From NCBI RefSeq assembly GCF_036322805.1, contig NZ_AP027272.1, positions 4,650,001 to 4,714,000 of the forward strand: a stretch of 64,000 nt of DNA, read 5' to 3'. Below the pieces are notes generated by a model that saw nothing but the letters and a program-made list of their open reading frames with translations, was not told the DNA's origin and did not search any database. Origin of the DNA: Planctobacterium marinum (lineage in GTDB: Bacteria; Pseudomonadota; Gammaproteobacteria; Enterobacterales; Alteromonadaceae). Shown piece after piece: positions 44,517 through 53,832 of this stretch (position 1 is its first letter; each line of letters opens with the position of its first letter). The position numbers were made by a program, and so were the translations under genes.

Positions 44517-45053
44517 CTACCAGAGACTTGGGTCATTTAATGCCTCTACACATCGAGTGGCACCAACCATAGGCTGAATTGCCTGGCCATCAAGTGATTG
44601 TGCCAGCCACCCAATGGGTTGACTTAAAGGGCAAGGGGCTTTGACGATATTTTCATTGATTGGCTGAAAACCCGTTTTGCAATAATAACCGGGATCACCG
44701 TAAGTGAAAGCTAATTTGACGTTTACAGATCTGAGATGGTCCAAGCCATATTGAATCAGCTTTTGACCTATCCCTGTCCCCTGTAGCTCGGTTGACACAG
44801 CAACCGGTGACAGTATGAATGCCGATTGCCCGTTTGGTACAGTAATACGACTGAAAAAGATGCAGCCTACAAGCCTGTCATTTAGTTCTGCAACACAGCC
44901 TATCAGGTCTTGTTGCTCAGTCGTGTGAATCAGCTTTGCCACAAAGTCTGCAATTACACGACCTTCCGCCTCCCCCTCAGATGCAGAAAACACATTTCTG
45001 AAAAGCGTTATAGCCTCTTGGGTTCTTGACGGTTCAAATTGGGAAAACTTCAT
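44517..45053 (-). CDS. GNAT-family N-acetyltransferase (YhbS-like)
   Basis: The 178-residue protein has the GNAT acetyl-CoA-binding motif (LSPVAVSTELQGTGIGQKLIQYGLDH) with Q-x-x-G-x-G, and motif B with F-T-Y-G-D-P-G-Y-Y-C-K-T-G-F typical of the YhbS branch. Substrate unknown; many cassettes in mobile integrons carry such acetyltransferases. Its ATG immediately follows a GTTATG sequence, but I could not prove an attC site there. Confidence 0.88.
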   Translation of the reverse strand: MKFSQFEPSRTQEAITLFRNVFSASEGEAEGRVIADFVAKLIHTTEQQDLIGCVAELNDRLVGCIFFSRITVPNGQSAFILSPVAVSTELQGTGIGQKLIQYGLDHLRSVNVKLAFTYGDPGYYCKTGFQPINENIVKAPCPLSQPIGWLAQSLDGQAIQPMVGATRCVEALNDPSLW

Positions 45054-45143
45054 AACTCTTAGTTGCCTTGCATTGTCTCAGTACGTATCGGCCCAGATGA
45101 ACGTTTTTCAGTCCATTGTGAACCGATTCATTGTTAGTACTCA

Positions 45144-45416
45144 CTAACTTTTTTCTAGAGCCATTATTTGCCTCAGGTAATCCATCCTCCGCATTGCTGC
45201 ATTGCCACTAACCAAAATATTGGCTGCCAACAATGTCGCGAGGTACACATTACTTACAGGTAAGTTATAGAAGTTTATGACGAGAAAGAGAGTAACAACA
45301 AACAGAAACGCTAAACCGGGAACGTAATAGGCGCGAGAATACTGTTTTTCCAGTTGCTGGATTTTGCTTGTCCTCTGAAGGGTCAATCTGCCATCAACAT
45401 TTTCCACTTGTTCCAT
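45144..45416 (-). CDS. Small two-helix membrane protein (integron cassette gene)
   Basis: The protein of 90 residues starts at ATG 45414-45416 with AGGA upstream; an in-frame ATG further upstream lies within the attC site. It has a polar N-terminal third and two membrane segments (YVPGLAFLFVVTLFLVINFY, VYLATLLAANILVSGNAA). Unknown function. The gene follows the attC site directly, as expected for the next cassette in an array. Confidence 0.65.
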   Translation of the reverse strand: MEQVENVDGRLTLQRTSKIQQLEKQYSRAYYVPGLAFLFVVTLFLVINFYNLPVSNVYLATLLAANILVSGNAAMRRMDYLRQIMALEKS

Positions 45417-45437
45417 ACTTTTAATTCCTGGATGAGG

Positions 45438-45537
45438 TATAACGGCCGCCATAAGCGGTGAGTAATTGTTGGCTAAACTTTGTAGCGAAGCGGAACCGAG
45501 CCAATTGTTACGAATCCGAATTGATGGCCTTGTTATA
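45438..45537 (-). other. attC recombination site of an integron gene cassette
   Basis: The 100-base site begins TATAAC and ends GTTATA (R'' and R' boxes), with inner pairs GCCAT/ATGGC and TTGGCT/AGCCAA and the central GGTTCCGCTTCGC typical of attC. Spacers on the two arms differ (AAG versus GGCC), giving the usual asymmetric folded structure. The endonuclease gene runs into it, so its last residues Y-N-K-A-I-N-S-D-S come from the attC sequence, a common cassette feature. Confidence 0.85.
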
Positions 45538-46317
45538 CATCATTTGGTGCCATACTAAACTTTTTCTAGATATTGTGTGGTTTTTGCTAATGGTTAACTC
45601 TCCTTCTAAACCAATTAATCTCCCACTCTCTGTAATAGAGAATGCAAATCCATCAAGAAGCACATGGTGATTTGGGCAAAGGCATAGAATATTTGATTCA
45701 TGATCAGGACCATTGTGCGGTTTACCTAAAGGTATAATATGAGCCCCTTCTGAATAAGGACCATTACTAGTGATTAATCTTATCCCACAAACTTGGCAAG
45801 TGTTTTCATATATGGTCTTCACATTTTGAGACATTTTTGTATTGCGAATTATTCGGCTAACTAATGTTTCTTTTCTTGACGGGAGATTTGTTCCATTCTC
45901 CGAATTAGAGTCCTGACTCTCAATTTCTAATCCACATAGTTCAAGCAAGGTTAGAGCAGCCTTTTCATCTAGTGGATATAGGTATCCTTGATTTCTGCTA
46001 CCAGCAGCACTAACAGGAGAATACAAAACTTGCAGGTGTTTTTGGACAAGCTGAATTGTAGTGTCTAAGTCAAAATTACTTTCAAATACATTGTATGTGC
46101 AAGATATCTCACACTTTTTATTGTTTACGTCAGCATCTTCATCAGCAACTAAAACCGCTTGAAAGCCATATTTTGAAAACGAAAATATTACATCTCCTTT
46201 TCTGACGTCAAAGATTCTTTTTCTGGCGTGATGATTACAGTCTCGAGTATCAGCTCGAATTACTCCAAGCTCTTTTTCTTCTTTGAATTTAGATTGATTA
46301 ACCCAGAAGAATTGCAT
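45508..46317 (-). CDS. EVE-like/HNH endonuclease, probable modified-DNA restriction enzyme in a cassette
   Basis: The 269-residue protein begins FFWVNQSKFKEEKELGVI and continues VRKGDVIFSFSKYGFQAVLVA, resembling the EVE/PUA-like fold that binds modified bases. The C-terminal HNH domain has zinc Cys pairs (CQVCG, CLCPNH) and the motif GAHIIPLGKPHNGPDHESNILCLCPNHHVLLDG split over residues about 195-235. EVE- or SRA-like plus HNH enzymes cut DNA carrying modified cytosine and act against phage. The codon use is AT-rich compared with neighbours, suggesting transfer. The last nine residues are encoded by the attC site. Confidence 0.82.
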   Translation of the reverse strand: MQFFWVNQSKFKEEKELGVIRADTRDCNHHARKRIFDVRKGDVIFSFSKYGFQAVLVADEDADVNNKKCEISCTYNVFESNFDLDTTIQLVQKHLQVLYSPVSAAGSRNQGYLYPLDEKAALTLLELCGLEIESQDSNSENGTNLPSRKETLVSRIIRNTKMSQNVKTIYENTCQVCGIRLITSNGPYSEGAHIIPLGKPHNGPDHESNILCLCPNHHVLLDGFAFSITESGRLIGLEGELTISKNHTISRKSLVWHQMMYNKAINSDS

Positions 46318-46517
46318 GATGCTTCCATGATGTATAACTATTATCAGACGAACAAAGTTCCCATTAAAACACGAACTTAATTCGCCTATCAGACAAAGTC
46401 AACCGCCCATTATTTTAGACATTCGGTTGATATCTTAGCCATACCAAAGGAGTTAAATTAAGCAGCAGGAAATAACGAACTCAGATTGTGTTGAAAGCTG
46501 GTAAGTACGGCCCCGTG

Positions 46518-47429
46518 CTAATTCACTTCGCCAGGCACGGTTTTTGGCAATCGTTTGTGTTCTATCACTGTTTGCCAGAAGATGGGGAAGATGATCATGG
46601 CCATGCCAGTAGCAGTCCAGATATCAATGTTTTCGCTAAATAACCACCAGCCTAGCAGTGCGGCGAACACCAGACCGGAATATTCCGCCAGGGCAATGGC
46701 ACCCGCTTCGGCGCGCCGATAAGCAACAATACAACACAGCTGATAACCACACACACACACCGCTGAACCCACTACCAGATAGAGCATGGGTAAACTAAAG
46801 GGTTGCCAGTTAAACACCGACAGTATGGCCATTAAGGGAATGGACAACACCGTCCCCCAAAACATGACGGCAATCGTGGGTGTACTGGATGGGATGTAGC
46901 GCACCAGTAAATTATGACAGGCAATGCACAGTGCAGCTGCCAGGCCCGCCAAAATGCCCAAGCCACCGCTATCTGGTTGTAGTGCCACCACCACGCCAGC
47001 AAAACAACAGGCGATATTAAACAGGCGAAACTTGTGCAGTGGCTCTTTAAACCACCAGGCCGCCAACAACAAGGTGAGCACCGGACTGGCATAAAACAAG
47101 ACATTGGCGGTCGCCAGGGTTAATTCCGTAAGCGCCACAAATACGCAGGCGCCGCCAATCACGGTTAAGTTTGCTCTGAAGGCCTGTAAACGTCCCCGGC
47201 GCAACACTCGGGCATCTTGGGGCAAACGACGAAACAACGGATAAAGACAGGCAGCTAACAAGCACTGACGCAAAAACAGGTACTGATAAATGCCACTGGC
47301 ATCCGCCCAGTTTTTAACAAATACATCGGCGCCGGTGGCAAACAGGTTCCCCACCAGTAGAAAAATAACGGCTAGCAACAAAGCAGACACCACGGTCCGT
47401 TTACGCCAGATAAAGAGTCGTCTATCCAT
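46518..47429 (-). CDS. EamA/DMT-family transporter
   Basis: The 303-residue protein has ten membrane segments in two EamA halves (LAVIFLLVGNLFATGADVFV; ALCIACHNLLVRYIP onward) with the typical LTLATANVLFYASPVLTLLLAAWWFKE stretch, here spread over two helices. It probably exports a metabolite; substrate unknown. It lies downstream of elaA on the same strand with 25 bases between, possibly one unit. Confidence 0.88.
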   Translation of the reverse strand: MDRRLFIWRKRTVVSALLLAVIFLLVGNLFATGADVFVKNWADASGIYQYLFLRQCLLAACLYPLFRRLPQDARVLRRGRLQAFRANLTVIGGACVFVALTELTLATANVLFYASPVLTLLLAAWWFKEPLHKFRLFNIACCFAGVVVALQPDSGGLGILAGLAAALCIACHNLLVRYIPSSTPTIAVMFWGTVLSIPLMAILSVFNWQPFSLPMLYLVVGSAVCVCGYQLCCIVAYRRAEAGAIALAEYSGLVFAALLGWWLFSENIDIWTATGMAMIIFPIFWQTVIEHKRLPKTVPGEVN

Positions 47430-47454
47430 TATCTAAAGGCCAAACAAGTTGTGA

Positions 47455-47910
47455 TTAAGCGCTGTCGCGCAGCATGGCAACGTGAGGAATGCCATCTTCC
47501 AGATACTCTTCTGACACAGTTACAAAACCGTGGCTTTGATAAAAACCTTGCAGGTGGGCCTGAGCACTGATCTTGATGCTCTCTTGTGGCCATTTTTCCA
47601 AACTGACCTTAATAGACTGTCCTACCAGCTGATGGCCCAGCCCCATACCACGATGGGATTGGGCATTGGCAATGCGACCAATACTGGCGTACTCGGGATA
47701 AGAAGTGCCGGGTGCCAAAACTCGCGCGTAAGCCGCCAACACATCACCATCCCAAAACATCACATGGGCAGTATCTGGGTGTTTATCCAGGCCATCCACA
47801 TCTTGGTAGTAACAGGTTTGCTCAACCACAAACACCGCAATTCTGAGTTGGTAAATATCGTGTAATTCAGATGCTGACAGTTGTTCAAAAGATTTAATGG
47901 TGATTTTCAT
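47455..47910 (-). CDS. elaA: ElaA-like GNAT acetyltransferase
   Basis: The 151-residue protein has the ElaA signature LRIAVFVVEQTCYYQDVDGLDKH near the N-terminus and a GNAT acetyl-CoA motif (IGRIANAQSHRGMGLGHQLVGQS), ending with KISAQAHLQGFYQSHGFV. E. coli ElaA is a protein of this length with unknown substrate. Part of the core block beginning here. Confidence 0.9.
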   Translation of the reverse strand: MKITIKSFEQLSASELHDIYQLRIAVFVVEQTCYYQDVDGLDKHPDTAHVMFWDGDVLAAYARVLAPGTSYPEYASIGRIANAQSHRGMGLGHQLVGQSIKVSLEKWPQESIKISAQAHLQGFYQSHGFVTVSEEYLEDGIPHVAMLRDSA

Positions 47911-47960
47911 AGGTGCTTAAACGCGGCTGCAAAAAGGTGACAACGAGAATAAGTGAAAGC

Positions 47961-48581
47961 TCAGCCGGCAGCATTAACATTTGTTAACAGCCCCAACCTT
48001 TTTTTGATGCGACTAAAACTGATGGGTGTCATACCAAGATAGGATGCAATAACGTGTTGCGGTAAGCGAGGCAACAAATGCGGATAGGTTTCAAAAAACA
48101 GAGCGACCCGTTGCTCTGGGGTGTTTAACAGCAAAAACTCTTCTTTGCCTTCTTTGTACATGTAGTATTCACTCACCACACTCAAATGAAATGCTTGCCA
48201 GTCGTGGTGCTTTTTCACCAGTGATAAATAATGCTGAAGGGGGAATCGATATAAAACCGAAGGCTCAATCGATCTAACACTGAAGGGAAAGGCATTATCA
48301 GAAAGCAAACTACGAAAGCCAAAAATCAGGTCGTTTTCCCAATACACTTCCTTACAGAAAGATTTGCCTTCGGAGGTTTCAAAATAGGCATAGAGCAAGC
48401 CGTTTTGCAGCACATAAAGGTATTCCTGGGATTGATTTGCCTGCCACAAGAACTCATTGGCTTTCAGCTTCACCTCAGTAACGTGCTCCGCCAATAAATC
48501 TACATTCAGCTCTGCCCGGTAATGGCTTTGAAGACAAGCCGTGAAGCTGTCGCAATGGCGTGAAAGTAGTGGTTTAGGCAT
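47961..48581 (-). CDS. Crp/Fnr-family transcriptional regulator
   Basis: The 206-residue protein has an N-terminal cyclic-nucleotide-binding beta barrel (EVKLKANEFLWQANQSQEYLYVLQNGLLYAYF) and a C-terminal helix-turn-helix (LPQHVIASYLGMTPISFSRIKKRLG). It lacks the Cys cluster of FNR and a clear cAMP-binding Arg motif, so its signal is unknown. Its layout resembles Crp-like regulators that control nearby transport or efflux genes, here possibly the acetyltransferase and EamA genes downstream. Confidence 0.85.
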   Translation of the reverse strand: MPKPLLSRHCDSFTACLQSHYRAELNVDLLAEHVTEVKLKANEFLWQANQSQEYLYVLQNGLLYAYFETSEGKSFCKEVYWENDLIFGFRSLLSDNAFPFSVRSIEPSVLYRFPLQHYLSLVKKHHDWQAFHLSVVSEYYMYKEGKEEFLLLNTPEQRVALFFETYPHLLPRLPQHVIASYLGMTPISFSRIKKRLGLLTNVNAAG

Positions 48582-48675
48582 GATGAATAAAGGACTTTCT
48601 GGAAATTGCAGATAGCCTTTGTTTTATCACGCCATAGTTTAAAAAGCTACGTTATGGCGGAGTTTCGCGAATGCC

Positions 48676-49752
48676 TCAGGCTTTGCTCATAGCACTCAGC
48701 TTGCGCTGTACTCTGTCGGGAAACTTAACCTGTTGCCACAGCTTCTGCACCACAGATTCAGTATTTTGCCAATCCTTTTCCACCAACCAGTCGATCAGGA
48801 TACTGGGGTCGCTTGGAAACTCAATGGCCTCACCAGCGGGTTCATCCAACCATTGCTCCAGACGCTCCTGATCGAGACGCATCATAATGCGACACAAGCC
48901 TAAAGTATCCAGGGTTTTGGCATTAGACAACTGCTCAAACTGGCCGTGTAAGGGTTTAATCAATAGCTTTTTGCCCAACTGCAAACATTCGCTGGATAAC
49001 TCAAAACCACCATTGGCTATGACACCGGCACAGCTGTGTAAGGCTTTGTGAAATCCAGCTTTGCTGGGTTTACGCCATGATACATGGCCATCATCACGTT
49101 CGGTTTCGACGTCGGGATGGAAGCACATAAAGTTATATTCACTCAGGCTTTCCAACAAAGTATCGATATCTGACAGGCTTTCAAAAGGCAAATACACCAG
49201 GTAGTGGCTACCTGGTGAAACTTCAGAAATCTGATCTTCAATGAAGGGCGGCATAATGCTGTGCCCGAAATGATACCAATGCACCCCTAAACTCATGGCT
49301 GTAGGCGCAAAGCTGTTCATAATGAGTTTATCAATAAAGGACTGCCCCGCTTTGGGCACATCATGGCCGAAAGACGCTTGATGACTGATGGAAATACTGG
49401 GCACTTTTTGCAACTTTGATGCCCAGGCACTGATGGGTTCAAAATCATTGAGTACCAGATCGTAACCCGATAAATCCAATCCGCGAATGTCTTTGATTAA
49501 CTGTAAGGGGCTGGCTTGCATAACCGTTTTAAACTGATCCACCGCACCATCAGAATGCACGAATGTCAGGCCTTTTCGAGTTTGGAAGTCACCAAAGATT
49601 TCCATGTCGAAATACTTTTCTCTTGGGCGGCCACTGAACAGGTAGTCTACCTTTACGTCGGTGCGCTGACTAAATGCCTTTGCCATTACACGTGCACGCG
49701 TAGTATGTCCGTTTCCGGTGCCCTGGACACCGTATAATATTTTTAATGTCAT
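48676..49752 (-). CDS. MJ1255/VC2487-family glycosyltransferase
   Basis: The 358-residue protein begins KILYGVQGTGNGHTTRARVMA, the hallmark of the MJ1255/VC2487 group of GT-B-fold transferases, and has a C-terminal nucleotide-sugar-binding region (CAGVIANGGFELSSECLQLGKKLLIKPLHGQFEQ). It likely transfers a sugar to a lipid acceptor at the inner membrane. It starts 35 bases after the PAP2 gene stop; the pair is conserved in vibrios (VC2486/VC2487 order), which suggests cooperation in lipid or cell-envelope modification. Confidence 0.88.
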   Translation of the reverse strand: MTLKILYGVQGTGNGHTTRARVMAKAFSQRTDVKVDYLFSGRPREKYFDMEIFGDFQTRKGLTFVHSDGAVDQFKTVMQASPLQLIKDIRGLDLSGYDLVLNDFEPISAWASKLQKVPSISISHQASFGHDVPKAGQSFIDKLIMNSFAPTAMSLGVHWYHFGHSIMPPFIEDQISEVSPGSHYLVYLPFESLSDIDTLLESLSEYNFMCFHPDVETERDDGHVSWRKPSKAGFHKALHSCAGVIANGGFELSSECLQLGKKLLIKPLHGQFEQLSNAKTLDTLGLCRIMMRLDQERLEQWLDEPAGEAIEFPSDPSILIDWLVEKDWQNTESVVQKLWQQVKFPDRVQRKLSAMSKA

Positions 49753-49787
49753 TATTTTTCTGGTTTTGCTGTTTTAGTGGAAGTGGT

Positions 49788-50300
49788 TCAGGCCAAAATA
49801 CCAATACTAATAGTAGAAATGGCCACACCGAGGCTCGCGCCAGCGATAATATCGCCGGGATAGTGCACACCCAACATGATTCGAGACAACGCAATCATGC
49901 TCGCCCATCCATAGGCAAGCACGGCGAAAGAGGGATAGAAATGGGCTAATAACGTCGCCATTAAAAAACCGGCTGCGGTATGGCCAGAAGGCAAGCTAAA
50001 TTTATCTGAAGGTTGAACGTGCGCCCTGACATTACAATTAAAATCACAAGGTCTGGCGCGTTTAAATAGGTTTTTAAGCATTACATATAGGGGTAGCTCC
50101 ATGGCATAAGCCAACAAGCCCGTGTAAAGAAACAGCGCCCCCTGGTTTGGCTCAAACATCCAGAGCACTAATGCCAGTAACAGATAAATATGCCCATCAC
50201 CCGTCTTTGAAATATAGCGGAACACAGTGCAATCCCGTCCAGTGCTTTTGCTGAACAGCCATTGAAATAGTTGTGTATCTACGCGAGTTATCAGGTTCAT
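49788..50300 (-). CDS. PAP2-family membrane phosphatase
   Basis: The 170-residue protein has the three PAP2 motifs: K-N-L-F-K-R-A-R-P, P-S-G-H and S-R-x-x-L-G-V-H-Y-P-G-D, plus about five membrane helices. Such enzymes remove phosphate from lipid phosphates such as undecaprenyl diphosphate or phosphatidate. Start ATG 50298-50300 is chosen because the fold begins there (MNLITRVDTQLFQWLF); a longer frame to 50435 has an unusual N-terminus. Operon with the following glycosyltransferase. Confidence 0.9.
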   Translation of the reverse strand: MNLITRVDTQLFQWLFSKSTGRDCTVFRYISKTGDGHIYLLLALVLWMFEPNQGALFLYTGLLAYAMELPLYVMLKNLFKRARPCDFNCNVRAHVQPSDKFSLPSGHTAAGFLMATLLAHFYPSFAVLAYGWASMIALSRIMLGVHYPGDIIAGASLGVAISTISIGILA

Positions 50301-50516
50301 AGGTTTATTAAACTTGTCAGATTTAAATCTATCCTTTATGACTGCCAAGAATAGTGGCGAATTGTTAACCTCCAGTGACACAAAAAAGACACTAATATGA
50401 CAATTGATATCAAGAAACCATTGCTTACCCTTCACTTGTCTGACTTTTATTGTAATGGCCTGACAAAGCCCATGAGTTGGCGTAGACTAAGAAAAAAATG
50501 CCCTTGAAGGTCTACC

Positions 50517-51002
50517 ATGGAATACAACACTTCTGAACTCTGCGACATGTTTGCTGACAGCATCGATGTACTTGATCCCATTTTTATCAGTTATGGGGGG
50601 CGTAGCTCTTTTGGTGGAGAAGTCACTACCATCAAGTGCTTCGAAGACAAAGGATTGATTGATCAGATCGTGAACGAAAACGGAGCGGGCAAAGTCTTGC
50701 TTATTGATGGCGGCGGTTCTAACCGACGGGCGCTGCTGGATGCCATGAATGTTCAGACTGCGGTAGAGAATCAATGGGAGGGCATCATCTGCTACGGTGC
50801 AGTGCGTGATGTAGACATATTAGAAGACGCCGATATTGGTATTCACGCTGTGGCATCCATTCCTGTAGGTGCCGATACCGATGAAGTTGGAAATACCGAT
50901 ATCGCGGTTAATTTTGCTGGTGTTACCTTTTTACCGGAAGATCATATTTATGCCGATAATACCGGTATCGTTTTGTCTCCTGAGCCGCTGGACATCGAAT
51001 AA
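50517..51002 (+). CDS. rraA: Regulator of ribonuclease activity A
   Basis: RraA binds the C-terminal half of RNase E and lowers its activity. The 161-residue length and sequence ([77 protein letters not shown]) match E. coli RraA closely. ATG 50517 follows GAAGGT. The next gene starts 18 bases later. Confidence 0.96.
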   Translation: MEYNTSELCDMFADSIDVLDPIFISYGGRSSFGGEVTTIKCFEDKGLIDQIVNENGAGKVLLIDGGGSNRRALLDAMNVQTAVENQWEGIICYGAVRDVDILEDADIGIHAVASIPVGADTDEVGNTDIAVNFAGVTFLPEDHIYADNTGIVLSPEPLDIE

Positions 51003-51020
51003 TCTTTCGCAGGGACAATC

Positions 51021-52058
51021 ATGAACATTTCCGGACTCAACTTTTCCTGCCTGGACAATATCGCTAATTTGCTCAAACAACGGGCCGGTGAAACCAAAAT
51101 AGGTGAAGTACTGTGCTTTGCCCAACACACAGATTTTCAGGCGCTGAAAGCATCAGGCATTGATTATGTGCTGCTTGGTTTACCCGAAGATATCGGCCCG
51201 AGAGCCAATCTGGGCAATGGCGGAGCACAAAACGGTTGGCCAGCATTTCTGCACAGCTTTGTGAATCTGCAACACAATCAATTTATTCCCAGCGAAAAAA
51301 TAGCCTTATTGGGAGAGCTTGATTTTTCTGATTTGCAGGCATCTGCCGAGCAAAATCCAGACGATATAAAAACACTGCGCAACCTGTGTTGCGAAATAGA
51401 CAGTCGGGTACACCATTTGCTACAACAAGTATTTGAAGCCCACCTTATCCCTGTTGTAATTGGCGGCGGTCATAATAACGCCTATCCCATAATCAAAGCC
51501 TGTAGTAAAGCCGAACAACTGCCGTTGGCTGTGGCTAATCTCGACCCTCATAGTGATTTCAGAGCAACTGAAGGTCGCCATAGTGGCAACCCGTTCCGCT
51601 ATGCGGCAACAGAAAATTACCTTTCTCGTTACATGGTATTGGGCTTACACGAACAAAAGAATAACCAAGATGCACTGAACGCCATGCGAGAGTATGACTT
51701 CCGCTGGATCAGTATTCAGGACAGCCATTGGAGCCGCAAGTTAAACTTTGACCAATGCCTGGAGGATTGCGCCCGTTACCTGATGCATTCGGGTCTACCC
51801 ATAGGGATAGAACTAGACGTGGATTGCTTAACCAATATGCCAGCCAGCGCGATAACGGCCGCGGGTATGCCCTACGAAGATGCCTTGTACTATGTTACTG
51901 AAATGGCAATGTTGCCCAAGGTTAAATATCTGCATTTGGCAGAAGCCGCACCGGATGCCTCAAGCGCAGCGCAAATGCGAGCAGCAGGACAAATTTTAGC
52001 TGAACTGGTGTGTACCTTTGTTAAAACGGATTATGCCAAGAAAAATCAGGAAGACTAG
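51021..52058 (+). CDS. Formimidoylglutamase-like enzyme (arginase superfamily)
   Basis: The 345-residue protein has the two-manganese signature of the ureohydrolases: GGGHNNAYPI, D-P-H-S-D-F-R (NLDPHSDFRATEGRHSGN) and ELDVDCLTNMPASA, which supply the metal-binding His and Asp residues. The R-A-T-E-G-R-H-S-G-N segment resembles formimidoylglutamase (HutG) more than arginase. No hutH, hutU or hutI genes are nearby, so assignment to histidine breakdown rests on sequence only. Follows rraA closely. Confidence 0.82.
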   Translation: MNISGLNFSCLDNIANLLKQRAGETKIGEVLCFAQHTDFQALKASGIDYVLLGLPEDIGPRANLGNGGAQNGWPAFLHSFVNLQHNQFIPSEKIALLGELDFSDLQASAEQNPDDIKTLRNLCCEIDSRVHHLLQQVFEAHLIPVVIGGGHNNAYPIIKACSKAEQLPLAVANLDPHSDFRATEGRHSGNPFRYAATENYLSRYMVLGLHEQKNNQDALNAMREYDFRWISIQDSHWSRKLNFDQCLEDCARYLMHSGLPIGIELDVDCLTNMPASAITAAGMPYEDALYYVTEMAMLPKVKYLHLAEAAPDASSAAQMRAAGQILAELVCTFVKTDYAKKNQED

Positions 52059-52089
52059 CGCGTTTTAATAACGCAAAGGGAAGAAATAT

Positions 52090-52114
52090 GGCAGTCGCCA
52101 GACAGGCAACTGCC
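52090..52114. terminator. Hairpin between convergent formimidoylglutamase-like and trxA genes
   Basis: Stem GGCAGT-C-GCC / GGC-A-ACTGCC with five-base loop. On the minus strand it is followed by ATATTTCTT, so it may end trxA transcripts; the T run is interrupted. Confidence 0.5.
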
Positions 52115-52124
52115 TTGAAGAAGT

Positions 52125-52460
52125 TTAACCAACAGACTCGTTGATAAACTCTTCCAATTGAGTGCGAGACAACGCGCCCACTTTTGTACCAGCAACTTCA
52201 CCATTCTTGAAAATCAGTAAAGTAGGAATACCGCGCACGCCGTATTTGCCAGCAGTCTCAACATTATCATCGACATTCAGCTTGCCAACTGTTATCTTGC
52301 TGGCGAAATTGTCGTCTTCTACGATAGCGTCAAGAATGGGAGCAATCATTTTGCATGGGCCACACCATGGAGCCCAGAAGTCTACCAAAACAGGTTTTTC
52401 TGATTTGATTACATCGCTTTCAAAACTACTATCAGACAAGGTGACTATTTTATCACTCAT
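52125..52460 (-). CDS. trxA: Thioredoxin 1
   Basis: The 111-residue protein has the active site W-C-G-P-C in [16 protein letters not shown], the cis-Pro loop [13 protein letters not shown] and normal length. Start ATG 52458-52460 follows GGAGAG. Its position divergent from rhlB is the conserved gammaproteobacterial order (rho usually lies on the far side of trxA; here that position is replaced by the formimidoylglutamase-like gene). Confidence 0.97.
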   Translation of the reverse strand: MSDKIVTLSDSSFESDVIKSEKPVLVDFWAPWCGPCKMIAPILDAIVEDDNFASKITVGKLNVDDNVETAGKYGVRGIPTLLIFKNGEVAGTKVGALSRTQLEEFINESVG

Positions 52461-52566
52461 TAAACTCTCCACGTTAGGCTTGTGGTTTCGAATGTGATAC
52501 GAAACCAATGTTGCGCTATTTTTATAGCAACTGGATTAATATGCAAGGGTTGATAAGCAATAAGCT

Positions 52567-53814
52567 ATGCAAACAACACATTTAACAGAGACCCACTTTT
52601 CGGATCTAAACATTCACCCCAAGATTCTTGAGGCACTTCAGGCAGCCAGTTTTGAACACTGCACCCCAATCCAGGCGCTGGCTCTACCCCAGTCGCTAAA
52701 CGGCCAAGATGTTGCTGGACAGGCTCAAACGGGCACGGGTAAGACCATTGCGTTTTTGGTGGCCACCTTTAATTATCTGCTCACTCATGAGAAGGATAAA
52801 ACCGGGCAACCACGCGCTATCATTATGGCTCCTACGCGTGAATTAGCGGTTCAGATCCACAAAGATGCAGAAATAATCGCGAAACATACTGATATCTCCC
52901 TTGGTCTCATTTATGGGGGCGAAGGTTACCAAAGCCAACAAGAAACACTGCAAAAAGGCGTAGATATCGTTATCGGCACTACGGGCCGTATAATCGATTA
53001 TTACAAACAGCAGGTATTCAGCCTGGCGAACATTCAGGTGGCGGTATTAGATGAAGCCGACCGGATGTTTGATCTCGGTTTTATCAAGGACATTCGCTTT
53101 TTATTCCGTCGTATGCCGCCTGCGGTAAATCGTTTGAGCATGTTATTTTCAGCGACACTGTCTTTCCGCGTTCAGGAATTGGCCTACGAGCATATGGACA
53201 ACCCGGTGCACGTGCAAGTAGAGCCGGAACAGCGCACTGCCAGCCGTATCGTGGAAGAACTGTTTTATCCTTCCGACAGCGACAAGATGAAGCTGTTGCT
53301 GACTCTGTTGGAAGAAGACTGGCCTGAGAAAGCCATTGTATTCGCGAATACTAAACACACCTGTGAGCTGGTAACCGATTGGTTGAATGCCGACAAACAC
53401 CGAGCAGGTCTGTTAAGTGGCGACGTGCCACAGAAAAAGCGTTTGAATATTCTGGAAGATTTTGACAAAGGTCATCTGGATATTCTGGTAGCCACGGACG
53501 TAGCAGCCCGTGGACTGCATATAGACAAAGTATCTCACGTATATAACTACGACTTACCCGATGACGCCGAAGACTATGTACACCGCATTGGCCGAACCGG
53601 ACGAGCCGGGAAAAGTGGCCACGCCATTAGTTTCGCTTGTGAGAAATACGCACTGAATTTGCCCGCTATCGAGACCTATATTGGCCATACGATTCCGGTA
53701 ACTGATTATTTCCACGATGTTTTGCTTGATGATGTTACCCCTCCCAGAAGGACTCAGCGCAAACGAGTACATCGCGATAAACGCAACAATCAAAAGCGCC
53801 ATAACAACAGGTAG
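52567..53814 (+). CDS. rhlB: ATP-dependent RNA helicase RhlB
   Basis: RhlB is the DEAD-box helicase of the RNA degradosome. The 415-residue protein begins [20 protein letters not shown] and has the Q motif ([10 protein letters not shown]), Walker [33 protein letters not shown] and [10 protein letters not shown], all closely matching E. coli RhlB. The C-terminus is strongly basic ([20 protein letters not shown]), as expected for RNA binding. Followed by gppA in the conserved order. Confidence 0.96.
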   Translation: MQTTHLTETHFSDLNIHPKILEALQAASFEHCTPIQALALPQSLNGQDVAGQAQTGTGKTIAFLVATFNYLLTHEKDKTGQPRAIIMAPTRELAVQIHKDAEIIAKHTDISLGLIYGGEGYQSQQETLQKGVDIVIGTTGRIIDYYKQQVFSLANIQVAVLDEADRMFDLGFIKDIRFLFRRMPPAVNRLSMLFSATLSFRVQELAYEHMDNPVHVQVEPEQRTASRIVEELFYPSDSDKMKLLLTLLEEDWPEKAIVFANTKHTCELVTDWLNADKHRAGLLSGDVPQKKRLNILEDFDKGHLDILVATDVAARGLHIDKVSHVYNYDLPDDAEDYVHRIGRTGRAGKSGHAISFACEKYALNLPAIETYIGHTIPVTDYFHDVLLDDVTPPRRTQRKRVHRDKRNNQKRHNNR

Positions 53815-53832
53815 CGTGTATTTAAGACATCG

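Noticed and set aside
45051-45139. Second attC site between the small membrane protein and GNAT genes
   Set aside because: The ends (CTAAC and GTTATG overlapping the GNAT start) look suitable, but the inner arms are not complementary, so I do not call it.
46318-46517. attC-like or inverted structures upstream of the HNH gene
   Set aside because: A GTTATA and the direct repeats TTGTCTGATA/TCGTCTGATA are present, but no paired attC architecture can be traced.
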